Counted from the first letter of the stretch, positions 43,542 through 53,024 are shown. The stretch: 64,000 nucleotides of DNA from Klebsiella quasivariicola (GCF_002269255.1 NZ_CP022823.1:4774001-4838000); one strand, 5' to 3'. The notes: generated by a model from the letters alone, not told the origin. Made by a program: numbers and translations.

Positions 43542-43568
43542 GTCCCTGCCTGCTTATCCTGCAGGGAC
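43542..43568 (-). promoter_or_regulatory. Leader hairpin immediately before the rpn gene
   Basis: GTCCCTGC and GCAGGGAC form a perfect 8-bp stem with an 11-nt loop. On the minus strand the 3' arm is the only purine-rich sequence near the ATG, so the stem could hide the ribosome site and keep translation low. Confidence 0.4.
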
Positions 43569-43750
43569 TCTACGCCCTCAGAATGGCTCTGACACCCGGG
43601 CAATACAACCTTTACGCGCCGCCGCGAAAATAGATTTACCCGGACTGCAAGCGCATTATCTTTTTTCGAGGCTATACGCAAATCCAGGCGGGCGACAGCC
43701 TCTGCGCAGCATGCTATAAACGACGTATCCCTTCAGCAAAGGCCGAAGCA

Positions 43751-44566
43751 GTGAACCATACACGAGATATTCCCCAAACCTTCTGGCGAGACGATCGTCT
43801 GCCGTGGCTGGAGCTGCGCAGCACCTGGCGCAGCCGCCAGGCCTACAAGCGCCACAGCCATCCCCAGCTTTCCGTAGGGGCGATCGTCGACGGCGAAACG
43901 CGCTGCCTGTGCAATGGTGAGGAATATCTCCTGCAGCCCGGGGATCTGATCGTGATCCCGCCGCAGGCGCCCCATAGCTGTAATCCGCTGCATGGCAGGC
44001 CGCGGAGCTATCATATGCTGTACCTGGAGACGGCGTGGTGCCATGCCCAGCGCCCGGATATTCTCCACAACGCCACTCTCGCGACATCGCAGCCGCTGCA
44101 GCGAGATGAGGAACTCTTTACCCGCTATCAGCATATCGTGGCCTTGATGGCACAGGGCGAGATTGCGCAACTCCCCGCTCTGGTGGCGCAATTGTTGCAA
44201 TCTTTGCCGCTATACGCCGCTGCACCACCAACACGCCATCCCGCCAGCGCCCTGCTGTTTCAGCGCCTGGCAAACACGCTGCCGACACCGCCGTCGCTGG
44301 ATAAGCTGGCCTACGACAGCGCGCTTCGCAAAGAGACCGTTATCCGCGCCGTAAAACAGGATACCGGCCTGACGCCTGCCAGTTTGATCAACATGGCGCG
44401 CATCGAATATGCGAAAACGCGCTTACGCGCCGGGGACCCTATTGCCGACGTCGGCTATCAGGCCGGATTTGCCGACCAGAGCCATTTTCATAAAACCTTT
44501 GTCAGCTATACCGCCGCCACGCCGCGGCAGTATGCGCAACGCAGATCAATATCCGACAATAAGTAA
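43751..44566 (+). CDS. AraC-family regulator with cupin domain
   Basis: A 271-residue regulator. The N-terminal cupin shows the histidine pair in YKRHSHPQLSVGAIVDGE and LLQPGDLIVIPPQAPHSC. The C-terminal AraC domain shows SLDKLAYDSALRKETVIRAV and IADVGYQAGFADQSHFHKTF. It has a GTG start. It precedes a LysE-type exporter by 47 bp and probably controls it, an arrangement common for amino-acid exporters. Confidence 0.82.
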   Translation: MNHTRDIPQTFWRDDRLPWLELRSTWRSRQAYKRHSHPQLSVGAIVDGETRCLCNGEEYLLQPGDLIVIPPQAPHSCNPLHGRPRSYHMLYLETAWCHAQRPDILHNATLATSQPLQRDEELFTRYQHIVALMAQGEIAQLPALVAQLLQSLPLYAAAPPTRHPASALLFQRLANTLPTPPSLDKLAYDSALRKETVIRAVKQDTGLTPASLINMARIEYAKTRLRAGDPIADVGYQAGFADQSHFHKTFVSYTAATPRQYAQRRSISDNK

Positions 44567-44613
44567 TTTTTCACCAGGCGTAAGGTGGCCTCAGCACCAT
44601 TATCGAGGCCACT

Positions 44614-45276
44614 ATGCATACCTTATCGACGCTCTTTCCCTCTGCCTTCCCGGCGTTAGCCCTGTCCCACTTTGTCGCCCTGCTCAGCCCGGGCCCCGAT
44701 TTTTTCCTGCTGGTCGGCTACGCCGTGCGCTACCGGATCCGCGGCAGCATCGGACTGTGTCTCGGCATCGCCGCAGGCAATGCGCTGTACATTGTGCTCG
44801 CCATCGTCGGCTGGGGGCTTTTGCGGCAGGCACCGCTGCTGTTTTTACTCATCGAACTGTTGGGGGCGGGCTATCTATTGTGGATTGGCAGCCTGCTGAT
44901 ACGCAGCCGCCCCGCGGCGCTGGCGGTGGAAAGCGTGCGCGCATCGCGACCAGGGATCGGCAAGCAACTGCTGCTTGGACTGGGGTCATCGCTGCTCAAC
45001 CCGAAGAACGCGCTGTTTTATCTGGCGCTGATGACCTCCCTGCTCGGGCCGGCGGTCACGCTGCTTCAGCAAACGGTGAGCGGGCTGTGGATGGTCAGCG
45101 TGGTATTCCTCTGGGATTTCCTGCTGGTCAGCGCAATTGCGCTGCCGCAGGTACAGCGCCGCCTGAGCGCCATCGTCTGGCGGGTCGAGCGGGCGGCAGG
45201 GGCGATCCTGATGCTCTTCGGTCTGTGGATTATCTGGCGATTTTTGCACGACCTCGCCGTCAGGCTATATGCTTAA
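44614..45276 (+). CDS. LysE/RhtB-family exporter
   Basis: A 220-residue inner-membrane protein with about six spans. The family start LSHFVALLSPGPDFFLLVGYAVR and the later LGLGSSLLNPKNALFYLALMTSLLG (both partial) are diagnostic of amino-acid exporters. The substrate is unknown. The gene overlaps the next by 8 bp. Confidence 0.85.
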   Translation: MHTLSTLFPSAFPALALSHFVALLSPGPDFFLLVGYAVRYRIRGSIGLCLGIAAGNALYIVLAIVGWGLLRQAPLLFLLIELLGAGYLLWIGSLLIRSRPAALAVESVRASRPGIGKQLLLGLGSSLLNPKNALFYLALMTSLLGPAVTLLQQTVSGLWMVSVVFLWDFLLVSAIALPQVQRRLSAIVWRVERAAGAILMLFGLWIIWRFLHDLAVRLYA

Positions 45277-46561
45277 GCTTATGGAAAAACTCGCTGAACT
45301 GAAACGCGCCAAACTGCTGGCGCTGTCGCTGCTGCTGATTGCAGCCGCCATTTTTATCACTACCCTCGTGCTACCACCGTCGCCCTGGGTCGGTGCGCTA
45401 AAAGCTATTTCCGAAGCGGCGATGGTCGGGGCGCTGGCCGACTGGTTTGCGGTAGTGGCTCTGTTTCGTCGTATTCCGTTGCCGTTTGTCGCCCGTCATA
45501 CGGCAATTATTCCGCGCAATAAGGATCGTATTGCCGATAATCTCGGTCATTTCGTACAGGAAAAATTCCTCGATACCCCGTCGCTGGTCGCGCTGATCCG
45601 CCGCTACCAACCGGCGCTGATGCTCGGCAACTGGTTCAGCCAGCCGGAGAACGCCCGGCGTGTTGGCCAGCACCTGCTGCAGGTGATGAGCGGTTTTCTC
45701 GAACTGACCGATGACGCGCGCATTCAACGTCTGCTGCGTCGGGCGGTGCATAAGGCAATCGATAAGGTCGACCTGACGCAGACCAGCGCCATGATGCTGG
45801 AGGGACTGACCCGCGACAATCGCCATCAAAAGCTGCTGGATTCGTTGATAAACCAGCTGATCGCTCTACTGCAGCGCGACAACTCCCGCGCCTTTATCGC
45901 CCGCGGCATCGTGCACTGGCTGGAGACCGAACACCCGCTGAAGGCCAAACTGCTACCCACCGAGTGGCTCGGCGAGCACAGCGCCGAGATGGTCACCGAC
46001 GCGGTAAATACCCTGCTGGACGAGGTGACTCACGACCGCACGCATCAGATTCGTCAGGCCTTCGACCGCGCGACGCAAAAACTTATCGATAACCTGAAAT
46101 CCGACCCGGAGATGGCGCAGAAGGCCGAGAATATTAAAGCCTGGTTGAAAAACGATGAAACCTTTAACCACTACCTTGGCGAGGTATGGGGCGACCTGCG
46201 CAGTTGGGTAAAAAACGATATCAGCAGCGACGATTCGCGCATCAAGCAACGCATCGCCGAGGCCGGGCAGTGGTTCGGCGAAACCTTACTCCGCGACGAC
46301 GCCCTGCGCGAATCGCTCAACGAACACCTGGAGCAGGCAGCGCACCGGGTAGCGCCGGAGTTTGCCGTCTTCCTCACCCGCCATATCAGCGACACGGTGA
46401 AGAGCTGGGACGCCCGCGATATGTCGCGGCAGATCGAACTCAATATTGGTAAAGATCTGCAGTTTATTCGCATCAATGGCACCCTGGTAGGGGGAACCAT
46501 CGGCCTGTTGTTGTGGCTGTTCTCGCAGATCCCTTCGCTGCTGCAACTGCATATTGGTTAG
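45269..46561 (+). CDS. yjiN: DUF445 membrane-anchored protein
   Basis: A 430-residue DUF445 protein like E. coli YjiN. One membrane span near the N-terminus (about 17-35), the conserved EAAMVGALADWFAVVALFRR, a long helical coiled region, and a second span near the C-terminus (GGTIGLLLWLFSQIPSLL). Function unknown. It overlaps the exporter gene. Confidence 0.88.
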   Translation: MLKLMEKLAELKRAKLLALSLLLIAAAIFITTLVLPPSPWVGALKAISEAAMVGALADWFAVVALFRRIPLPFVARHTAIIPRNKDRIADNLGHFVQEKFLDTPSLVALIRRYQPALMLGNWFSQPENARRVGQHLLQVMSGFLELTDDARIQRLLRRAVHKAIDKVDLTQTSAMMLEGLTRDNRHQKLLDSLINQLIALLQRDNSRAFIARGIVHWLETEHPLKAKLLPTEWLGEHSAEMVTDAVNTLLDEVTHDRTHQIRQAFDRATQKLIDNLKSDPEMAQKAENIKAWLKNDETFNHYLGEVWGDLRSWVKNDISSDDSRIKQRIAEAGQWFGETLLRDDALRESLNEHLEQAAHRVAPEFAVFLTRHISDTVKSWDARDMSRQIELNIGKDLQFIRINGTLVGGTIGLLLWLFSQIPSLLQLHIG

Positions 46562-46614
46562 CAATGATACTATCCGAACAATAGCGCTGATAAATATTCC
46601 ACAGGGAGGGCGAA

Positions 46615-47862
46615 ATGATGCACCGGATTTCCCACTGGCTGACCCGCCACGCCGCCGCGCTGTTCTTCCCGGCAGCGCTAATCCTGTATGATTTTTCCGC
46701 CTATCTCACCACCGACCTGATCCAGCCGGGGATCCTGCACGTGGTGCGCGATTTCAATGCTGATGTGGCGCTGGCTCCGGCCTCGGTAAGCCTGTATATG
46801 GCCGGCGGCATGGCGCTGCAGTGGCTGCTGGGGCCGCTCTCTGACCGGATAGGACGGCGTCCGGTGCTGCTCACCGGCGCGCTGATTTTCACCCTCGCAT
46901 GCCTGGCGACCCTGTTCACCACCTCCATGACCCAGTTTCTGATTGCCCGCTTCGTGCAGGGCACCAGCATCTGCTTTATCGCCACCGTCGGCTACGTCAC
47001 CGTGCAGGAGGCCTTTGAGGAAAAAAGGTCGATCAGGCTGATGGCGGTGATCACCTCCGTCGTGCTGGTGGCGCCAATCGTCGGCCCGCTCTCCGGCGCG
47101 GCGCTGATGCATTTCATCCACTGGAAAGCGCTGTTCGGTATTATCGCCGCCATGGGGCTGGTGGCCTGGCTTGGCCTGCTGTTGACCATGCCGGAGACGG
47201 TGCGCCGCGGCGATGTACCGTTCAGCCCGCCCGGCGTGCTACGCGATTTTCGCAACGTCTTCCGTAACCGCATCTTTTTGCTCGGCGCCGCCACGCTGTC
47301 GCTGAGCTATATTCCGCTGATGAGCTGGGTGGCGGTCTCGCCGGTGATTTTAATGGACGCCGGCGGACTGACCACCAGCGAGTTCGCCTGGAGCCAGGTG
47401 CCGGTCTTCAGCGCCGTCATCATCGCCAACCTGTCGGTGGCGCGCTGGGTAAAAGACCCTACCCGTCCGCGCTTTGTCCTCAGCGCGGTCCCGGTGCAGA
47501 TGCTCGGCCTGGCCATCCTGATCGTTGGCAATCTGGTGTGGCCGCACGTCTGGTTGTGGTCGGTGCTCGGCACCTGCTTCTACGCCTTCGGCATTGGGCT
47601 GATTTTCCCGACGCTGTTTCGCTTTACCCTCTTTTCCAACGACCTGCCGAAAGGCACAGTCTCCGCATCGCTGAATATCGTGATCCTCAGCGTCAGCGCC
47701 TTATCGATTGAAGGCGCGCGCTGGCTGTGGTTCCATGGCGGCAGACTCCCCTTCCACCTGCTGGCGGTAGCCGCCGGGATTATCGCCGCCTGCAGCCTGG
47801 CCGGGCTGTTACGCCACCAGCGCCAGCGTGGGCAAGGGGTCATCGAAGCCCGGCAGTCGTGA
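46615..47862 (+). CDS. mdtM: Multidrug efflux MFS transporter MdtM
   Basis: A 415-residue drug:proton antiporter of the MdfA/MdtM type. YDFSAYLTTDLIQPGI in helix 1 contains the essential acidic residue, motif A is GPLSDRIGRRPVLL, and motif C (SVVLVAPIVGPLSGA) marks an antiporter. E. coli MdtM (YjiO) sits next to yjiN as here. CAGGGAGG precedes the ATG. Confidence 0.9.
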   Translation: MMHRISHWLTRHAAALFFPAALILYDFSAYLTTDLIQPGILHVVRDFNADVALAPASVSLYMAGGMALQWLLGPLSDRIGRRPVLLTGALIFTLACLATLFTTSMTQFLIARFVQGTSICFIATVGYVTVQEAFEEKRSIRLMAVITSVVLVAPIVGPLSGAALMHFIHWKALFGIIAAMGLVAWLGLLLTMPETVRRGDVPFSPPGVLRDFRNVFRNRIFLLGAATLSLSYIPLMSWVAVSPVILMDAGGLTTSEFAWSQVPVFSAVIIANLSVARWVKDPTRPRFVLSAVPVQMLGLAILIVGNLVWPHVWLWSVLGTCFYAFGIGLIFPTLFRFTLFSNDLPKGTVSASLNIVILSVSALSIEGARWLWFHGGRLPFHLLAVAAGIIAACSLAGLLRHQRQRGQGVIEARQS

Positions 47863-47887
47863 GACCTTTTACGGAGAAAGCCCCATC

Positions 47888-48127
47888 ATGAACGATATTG
47901 AACTCAGCCCGGCGCAGCGCGACCTGCTGCGCGACAAGCTCAGCAAGTACTGCGAAGAGACCTTCAACCTCGAGCTGGAGCAGTTTGACGCCGAATTTTT
48001 CGTCGACTTTATCGCCAAAGAGCTGGGTCCACTGTTTTACAACGCCGGTATCGAAGAGGCCATCCGCACCCATCTGGCATGGAGCGAACGTATCCAGGAA
48101 GAGATGGATTTGAAAAAGGTCTATTAA
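47888..48127 (+). CDS. DUF2164 family protein
   Basis: A 79-residue cytoplasmic protein (LSPAQRDLLRDKLSKYCEE; FFVDFIAKELGPLFYNAGI) of the DUF2164 family. No function is known. It begins 25 bp after mdtM and may be co-transcribed. Confidence 0.8.
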   Translation: MNDIELSPAQRDLLRDKLSKYCEETFNLELEQFDAEFFVDFIAKELGPLFYNAGIEEAIRTHLAWSERIQEEMDLKKVY

Positions 48128-48176
48128 CACCGCGCACAGACGCAGGAGATCAATAAAACCCTGCAAACACCATGGC

Positions 48177-48182
48177 TATAAT
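48177..48182 (+). promoter_or_regulatory. Possible -10 box for yjiM
   Basis: TATAAT 43 bp before the yjiM start. A matching -35 box is weak. Confidence 0.35.
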
Positions 48183-48224
48183 GGCGACTCTTTCAGCATC
48201 TCCCGTGTACGGGGAAGGAAAATC

Positions 48225-49376
48225 ATGTCGCTTATCACCGATCTACCCGCCATTTTCGACCAGTTCTCGGCAGCTCGCCAGAAGGGCTTTCTCACCGTCA
48301 TGGATCTTAAAGAGCAGAACGTGCCGCTGGTGGGCACTTACTGCACCTTTATGCCCCAGGAGATCGCCATGGCGGCGGGCGCCGTTGTCGTCTCGCTGTG
48401 CTCCACCTCCGATGAAACCATTGAGGAAGCGGAAAAAGATCTCCCGCGCAACCTTTGCCCGCTCATCAAAAGCAGCTACGGCTTCGGCAAAACCGATAAA
48501 TGCCCCTACTTTTATTTCTCTGACCTGGTGGTCGGGGAAACCACCTGCGACGGCAAAAAGAAGATGTACGAGTACATGGCCGAGTTCAAGGCGGTCCACG
48601 TCATGCAGTTGCCGAACAGCGCCCACGATGCCGGCTCGCGCGCACTGTGGAAAGCGGAGATCCTGCGCCTGCAGCAGGTAATTGAAGCCCGGTTTGGCGC
48701 GCCGATTAGCGAGACGGCGCTGCGTGAAGCCATCGTGCTGAAAAATCGCGAGCGCCGGGCGCTAGCCCACTTCTATCGTCTCGGTCAGCTCAATCCGCCA
48801 GCGCTCAGCGGCAGCGACATCCTGAAAGTGGTGTATGGCGCCACCTTCCGTTTCGACAAAACCGCTCTGATTGATGAACTTCATGCCATGGCGGAGCGCG
48901 TCCATCAGGAGTGGCAGCAGGGTAAACGGCTGGAATCACGTCCACGGATCCTGATCACCGGCTGCCCGATTGGCGGTGCGGCGGAGAAAGTGGTTCGCGC
49001 CATTGAGGAAAATGGCGGCTGGGTGGTCGGCTATGAGAACTGCACCGGCGCGAAAGCGACCGAGCGCTGCGTGGCGGAAGAGGGCGACGTCTACGACGCC
49101 TTAACCGATAAATATCTTGCCATCGGCTGCTCCTGTATTTCCCCCAACGACCAGCGTCTGCAGTTGCTGAGCCAGATGGTGGAGGAGTATCAAGCCGACG
49201 GCGTGATCGACGTCATTCTGCAGGCCTGTCATACCTATGCCGTGGAATCGCTGGCGATTAAACGCCATCTGCGCCAGCAGCACGATCTTCCTTACATGGC
49301 GATTGAAACTGACTATTCGACAGCAGACCTCGGCCAGCTCAGCACCCGCGTCGCCGCCTTTATCGAAATGCTGTAA
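48225..49376 (+). CDS. yjiM: 2-hydroxyacyl-CoA dehydratase-like / double-cubane cluster protein
   Basis: A 383-residue protein of the HgdB/BcrBC family like E. coli YjiM. Cysteines in GTYCTFMPQE, RNLCPLIKSSYG, TDKCPYFYF, TTCDGKKKMYEY and the GCSCISPNDQR loop are suited to bind one or two cubane clusters. Members paired with a single activator ATPase include the double-cubane [8Fe-9S] proteins that do low-potential reductions. The reaction in enterobacteria is unknown. Next gene, 9 bp away, encodes the activator. Confidence 0.85.
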   Translation: MSLITDLPAIFDQFSAARQKGFLTVMDLKEQNVPLVGTYCTFMPQEIAMAAGAVVVSLCSTSDETIEEAEKDLPRNLCPLIKSSYGFGKTDKCPYFYFSDLVVGETTCDGKKKMYEYMAEFKAVHVMQLPNSAHDAGSRALWKAEILRLQQVIEARFGAPISETALREAIVLKNRERRALAHFYRLGQLNPPALSGSDILKVVYGATFRFDKTALIDELHAMAERVHQEWQQGKRLESRPRILITGCPIGGAAEKVVRAIEENGGWVVGYENCTGAKATERCVAEEGDVYDALTDKYLAIGCSCISPNDQRLQLLSQMVEEYQADGVIDVILQACHTYAVESLAIKRHLRQQHDLPYMAIETDYSTADLGQLSTRVAAFIEML

Positions 49377-49385
49377 GGAGCTCGC

Positions 49386-50153
49386 GTGAACTATACGGTT
49401 GGCATTGATTCTGGCTCTACCGCCACGAAAGGCATCCTGCTGGCGGACAGCGTCATCGTCCGCCGTTTCCTCTGCCCCACCCCCTTTCGCCCCGCCGACG
49501 CCATCCATGAGGCCTGGGAGACACTGCGCGCTGGTCTCACGGAGACGCCCTTTTTAACCCTCACCGGCTATGGCCGCCAGCTGGTGGATTTCGCCGATAA
49601 GCAGGTGACGGAGATTTCCTGCCACGGCCTCGGCGCTCGCCTGCTGGCGCCGGAAACCCGCACGGTGATTGACATCGGCGGCCAGGACAGCAAAGTCATC
49701 CAGCTGGACGCCGGGGGCAACCTCAGCGACTTTCTGATGAATGACAAATGCGCCGCCGGCACCGGGCGCTTTCTGGAGGTGATTTCCCGAACCCTCGGCG
49801 CCAGCGTCGAACAACTGGACGCCATCACCGACGGCGTCGCGCCGCATGCGATTACCAGCATGTGCACGGTGTTTGCCGAATCGGAGGTCATCAGCCTGCG
49901 ATCGGCGGGGGTCGTGCCGGAGGCGATTCTGGCGGGGGTGATTAACGCCATGGCCCGGCGCAGCGCGAACTTTATTGGCCGCTTAGCGGCGCAGGGGCCG
50001 CTGCTGTTTACCGGCGGCGTCAGCCACTGCGCCACCTTTGCCCGCATGCTGGAAAGCCATGTCGGCATGGCGGTGACGACCCATCCCGACGCTCAGTTCG
50101 CCGGGGCGATCGGCGCGGCGCTGATCGGCCAGCGCCAGCGGAGGCGCGAATGA
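49386..50153 (+). CDS. yjiL: ATP-dependent activator/reductase of the YjiM protein
   Basis: A 255-residue BadF/HgdC-type ATPase: phosphate loop GIDSGSTATKGILL, IDIGGQDSKVI, the cluster cysteine in NDKCAAGTGRFLE and the second in TSMCTVFAESE, ending in FTGGVSHCATFARML. A homodimer would hold a [4Fe-4S] cluster and transfer electrons to YjiM with ATP hydrolysis. GTG start. It overlaps the next gene by ATGA. Confidence 0.87.
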   Translation: MNYTVGIDSGSTATKGILLADSVIVRRFLCPTPFRPADAIHEAWETLRAGLTETPFLTLTGYGRQLVDFADKQVTEISCHGLGARLLAPETRTVIDIGGQDSKVIQLDAGGNLSDFLMNDKCAAGTGRFLEVISRTLGASVEQLDAITDGVAPHAITSMCTVFAESEVISLRSAGVVPEAILAGVINAMARRSANFIGRLAAQGPLLFTGGVSHCATFARMLESHVGMAVTTHPDAQFAGAIGAALIGQRQRRRE

Positions 50154-50404
50154 CAACCTTCCTGTTTTTATTTCATTCCACGGTGGGGGTGGTGCGAATG
50201 CGCAAAGCCCTGCAGGCGGCGGGAATGTCCTTCGAGGTGAAGGATATTCCCCGCCAGCTGCGCAGCGGCTGCGGGCTGTGCATTCTGCTGGAGGGGACGG
50301 AAGACGCAGCGCGAAGCTGGATCCTGCCGAAGCTGACGGCGGCGCTGTATCAGCAGGACGAGGAAGCATGGCGCTGTGTGGCTACCTTCCCGCAGGCGGA
50401 TTAA
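50150..50404 (+). CDS. DUF3343 putative Se/S carrier-like protein
   Basis: An 84-residue protein with STVGVVRMRKALQAAG, PRQLRSGCGLCILLE and no signal peptide, typical of DUF3343. The CGLC cysteines suggest a role with sulfur or selenium chemistry. It is coupled by ATGA overlap to yjiL, so I infer that it serves the YjiM/YjiL iron-sulfur system. Its stop overlaps the convergent DUF2955 gene. Confidence 0.78.
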   Translation: MTTFLFLFHSTVGVVRMRKALQAAGMSFEVKDIPRQLRSGCGLCILLEGTEDAARSWILPKLTAALYQQDEEAWRCVATFPQAD

Positions 50405-51465
50405 TCGGTTATGACAAAGCGCGTCGCCGCAAAGCAGTTCAGCAGACGATGCATGAGAAAGACCAGGGTTAGCGTCACCACCAGCGAGACCGTCACCGAG
50501 GTGATACGGTACAGGTCGCTGAATACCAGATCCTGATACGGATGCAGGTTCTGGCCGAACATAATGCCGATGGTGGTGATGCTGGCGAAGCCGACCCCGG
50601 CGCCCACTTTTTCCATCACGTGCAGGCGGGCGCTGAAGGCCAGTCCGAGACCAATCAGCGGCATCATCAGGATCATGTGGTTGCTGAAATCATAGATAAT
50701 CAGCTGCACCACCAGTATATAGAGACAGGCCAGCACCACCCCTACAACGCGCCAGATCGAGCTGATCACCGCCCCGCGATAATGCATCGGAAACAGGATC
50801 AGGATCCCGGCCATCAGCGCCGACAGCGAGTCGCTAAGATCGCAGACCTGAAACACCACGAAAATCATCGTCGCCACCGTGCCGGAAAGCAGCGACTCGT
50901 GGCGAATGCGGGCGGCATCTTTTTCAATCCGTGGCGGCGGCTTGCGCGGCTCGACGTCCGGAATGAGATAGTGGAGCAGCGCGCTCAGCGCTACCGCCAG
51001 CACGCAGGCTTCCATGTTAGAGAACATCAGGGTGTGCCAGTTGCTGGTGGGATAGCTCATAAAGTTGAGCATCGTGCTCTGGCACACTACCCCCATCGAC
51101 CCCAGCAGGAACAGCGGCCCCTGGCTCATAAAGCGGAAACGCATCACGTACAGGGCAAACACCACCAGGGTCATGATCACCGGCCATTGCGACAGATAGC
51201 CGACAATCAGCACCATTTCGACGCAATTCACCGCCGCGCTGAACACAAACTGGCGGGCGACGTGGCGGTTAAACATCGGCACTAGCGACATCAGCATCAG
51301 CGGGTAAACCACGAAAAACACACCGTACTGGACGTCGTAGAAAGTGGAGATGCTGAGCGCAATAGTTCCGGCCACGGCGACACGCACCGTCTGGCGAAAA
51401 TCATTCGCCGTGTAGACGATATTGCCGTGCGGCGTAAAGACATGCGCCAGGGTATTAATAGACAT
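50401..51465 (-). CDS. DUF2955 / FUSC-like inner-membrane protein
   Basis: A 354-residue membrane protein with two sets of hydrophobic helices separated by a polar RKPPPRIEKDAARIRHES linker. VAGTIALSISTFYDVQYGVF and ALMAGILILFPMHYRGA resemble aromatic-acid or fusaric-acid exporter halves. Its start overlaps the HlyD gene by 11 bp; together with that adaptor it probably forms a pump to export a small toxic acid or drug. Confidence 0.78.
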   Translation of the reverse strand: MSINTLAHVFTPHGNIVYTANDFRQTVRVAVAGTIALSISTFYDVQYGVFFVVYPLMLMSLVPMFNRHVARQFVFSAAVNCVEMVLIVGYLSQWPVIMTLVVFALYVMRFRFMSQGPLFLLGSMGVVCQSTMLNFMSYPTSNWHTLMFSNMEACVLAVALSALLHYLIPDVEPRKPPPRIEKDAARIRHESLLSGTVATMIFVVFQVCDLSDSLSALMAGILILFPMHYRGAVISSIWRVVGVVLACLYILVVQLIIYDFSNHMILMMPLIGLGLAFSARLHVMEKVGAGVGFASITTIGIMFGQNLHPYQDLVFSDLYRITSVTVSLVVTLTLVFLMHRLLNCFAATRFVITD

Positions 51466-52522
51466 AGTGCAACCAGCTCACCAGGTGGATCTGCAGGCCG
51501 GCAAAGGTACGGGCGAAAGGTCCTTCGCTATTGTACAACTGCACCGTGGCGCGGGCGCCGGTCGGCAGTGGTTTCTCCAGCGGCTGATCCAGCGCGACGT
51601 GAATGCGCATCCGCTGAGCGTCGCGCACCCAGCGGGTGGACTGTTCCGGCTGCGACAGCTGGCCGTTCACCGCCTCCTGCCCCGCCAGGATCCCGGCGTC
51701 GCTGCTGGTCACGTGCGCCGGGAAGACTTGACCCGGCAGGGCATCGAAGACCACCGCCGCATCGGTATTCACCGCGGTGTGGCGCAGACTCTTTTCACGG
51801 AAGTCGGCGACGATGTCAGTATTGTTGTTGACCAGCGCCAGCACAGCCGTCGCCGCGGTGGCGTAGATCCCCGGGTTCAGCTGCAGGTTGCTGACCATAC
51901 CGTCAGTTTCTGCACGCACCTGGGTCCAGGCCAGGTTTAGCTGCGCCTCCTCCAGCGCGTTGCGGTATTTCTGCAGGGTGACATTGCGCTTATCGTCGCG
52001 CTCGCCGCGCTGGATCAGCAGGTTCTGGATCTGCGCATTCAGCGCCGAGACCGACTGCTCGCTGGTCTGCCAGGTGGTACGCACCTTATCGAGGTCGGAC
52101 TGCGAGACGTTCTGCATGGTACTCAGGCGCTGGTAGCGATCGAGCGTGACCTTATCGTTACGCGCGGTGTACTGTGCGGTGCGCAGGTTGGCGCGGGCGG
52201 CGGCGATTTGCGCGTCAAGTTGCTGGTTGCTCAGTTTCGCCTGCTCAAGAGCGATTTGCGCCGCTTCAACTTTATTAATGAATGGCGTTGGGTCGAGCTC
52301 ATACAACAGGTCGCCCTTTTTCACCTGGCTGTTATTGTGCACGTAAACGTGCGAGACATAGCCGGAGACCCGTGACGATACCGGTGTGACCACGCGCATG
52401 ACGGTGGAATCCGGCGTCAGCGGGATCCAGATATCGGCAACGATAAACCAGGCGAATATTCCCAGAAAAGCGGCAATACTCACCCGTACCCAGCGGGCAA
52501 ATTTTTGTTCAGGCGTCATCAT
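51455..52522 (-). CDS. HlyD/EmrA-type membrane fusion protein
   Basis: A 355-residue periplasmic adaptor: one N-terminal span (about 15-33), VSGYVSHVYVHNNSQVKKGDLLYELDPTPF (the biotinyl-lipoyl half, partial), a coiled-coil hairpin (EQAKLSNQQLDAQIAAARANL) and ARAETDGMVSNLQLNPG as the second lipoyl half. It links the DUF2955 protein to the outer membrane. It starts 6 bp after the MarR gene in the same operon. Confidence 0.88.
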   Translation of the reverse strand: MMTPEQKFARWVRVSIAAFLGIFAWFIVADIWIPLTPDSTVMRVVTPVSSRVSGYVSHVYVHNNSQVKKGDLLYELDPTPFINKVEAAQIALEQAKLSNQQLDAQIAAARANLRTAQYTARNDKVTLDRYQRLSTMQNVSQSDLDKVRTTWQTSEQSVSALNAQIQNLLIQRGERDDKRNVTLQKYRNALEEAQLNLAWTQVRAETDGMVSNLQLNPGIYATAATAVLALVNNNTDIVADFREKSLRHTAVNTDAAVVFDALPGQVFPAHVTSSDAGILAGQEAVNGQLSQPEQSTRWVRDAQRMRIHVALDQPLEKPLPTGARATVQLYNSEGPFARTFAGLQIHLVSWLHYVY

Positions 52523-52528
52523 AGTGTG

Positions 52529-52993
52529 TTAGATCTTGTTATCTTCTTCGCGGATATTCCGCAAACGGCAGGCGATTTGATTTAACGTGGCGCTGAAGGT
52601 GGCGAGGTCGGCTTCCGGGATGGTCTGAGTGACGCGCTCCTGATAGGTCTCGATCACGCAGCTCAGTTTTTCCAGAATTGCCCGACCCTCGGCGGTCAGC
52701 GCCAGCAGGCGAATGCGTTTGTCATATGGCGATGTGGAACGCAACAGATAGCCCTGCTTTTCCAGTAATGAGAGGGTGCGCATTAGCGGCGGCAGTTCAA
52801 TGCCCTGCACCTCCGCCAGTTCGCTGACTGAGACATTGTCTCCCAGCTGATGCAGTTGCATCAGCACCGTCCAGCTGGACTGGGTGAGTCCGGTATCGGT
52901 GATAGCGGAGTCAATAATGGCGCGCCACTGGCGCACCACCATGGCCATTCTCATCCCCAACGGGCGGCGGGCAAACAGGTCGTCTTCAGTCAC
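52529..52993 (-). CDS. MarR-family repressor of the adjacent efflux operon
   Basis: A 154-residue winged-helix protein: LTQSSWTVLMQLHQLGDNVSVSELAE and the recognition segment LPPLMRTLSLLEKQGYLLR, then the wing SPYDKRIRLLALT. I choose the GTG at 52993 because AGAGGA lies 7 nt upstream; an ATG 15 bp earlier lacks a site. A perfect palindrome sits 32 bp upstream. It heads the marR-hlyD-DUF2955 operon and probably represses it until a drug or aromatic ligand binds. Confidence 0.82.
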   Translation of the reverse strand: MTEDDLFARRPLGMRMAMVVRQWRAIIDSAITDTGLTQSSWTVLMQLHQLGDNVSVSELAEVQGIELPPLMRTLSLLEKQGYLLRSTSPYDKRIRLLALTAEGRAILEKLSCVIETYQERVTQTIPEADLATFSATLNQIACRLRNIREEDNKI

Positions 52994-53024
52994 AGCTTTT
53001 CCTCTCATTGTTGAGAAGAAAATA

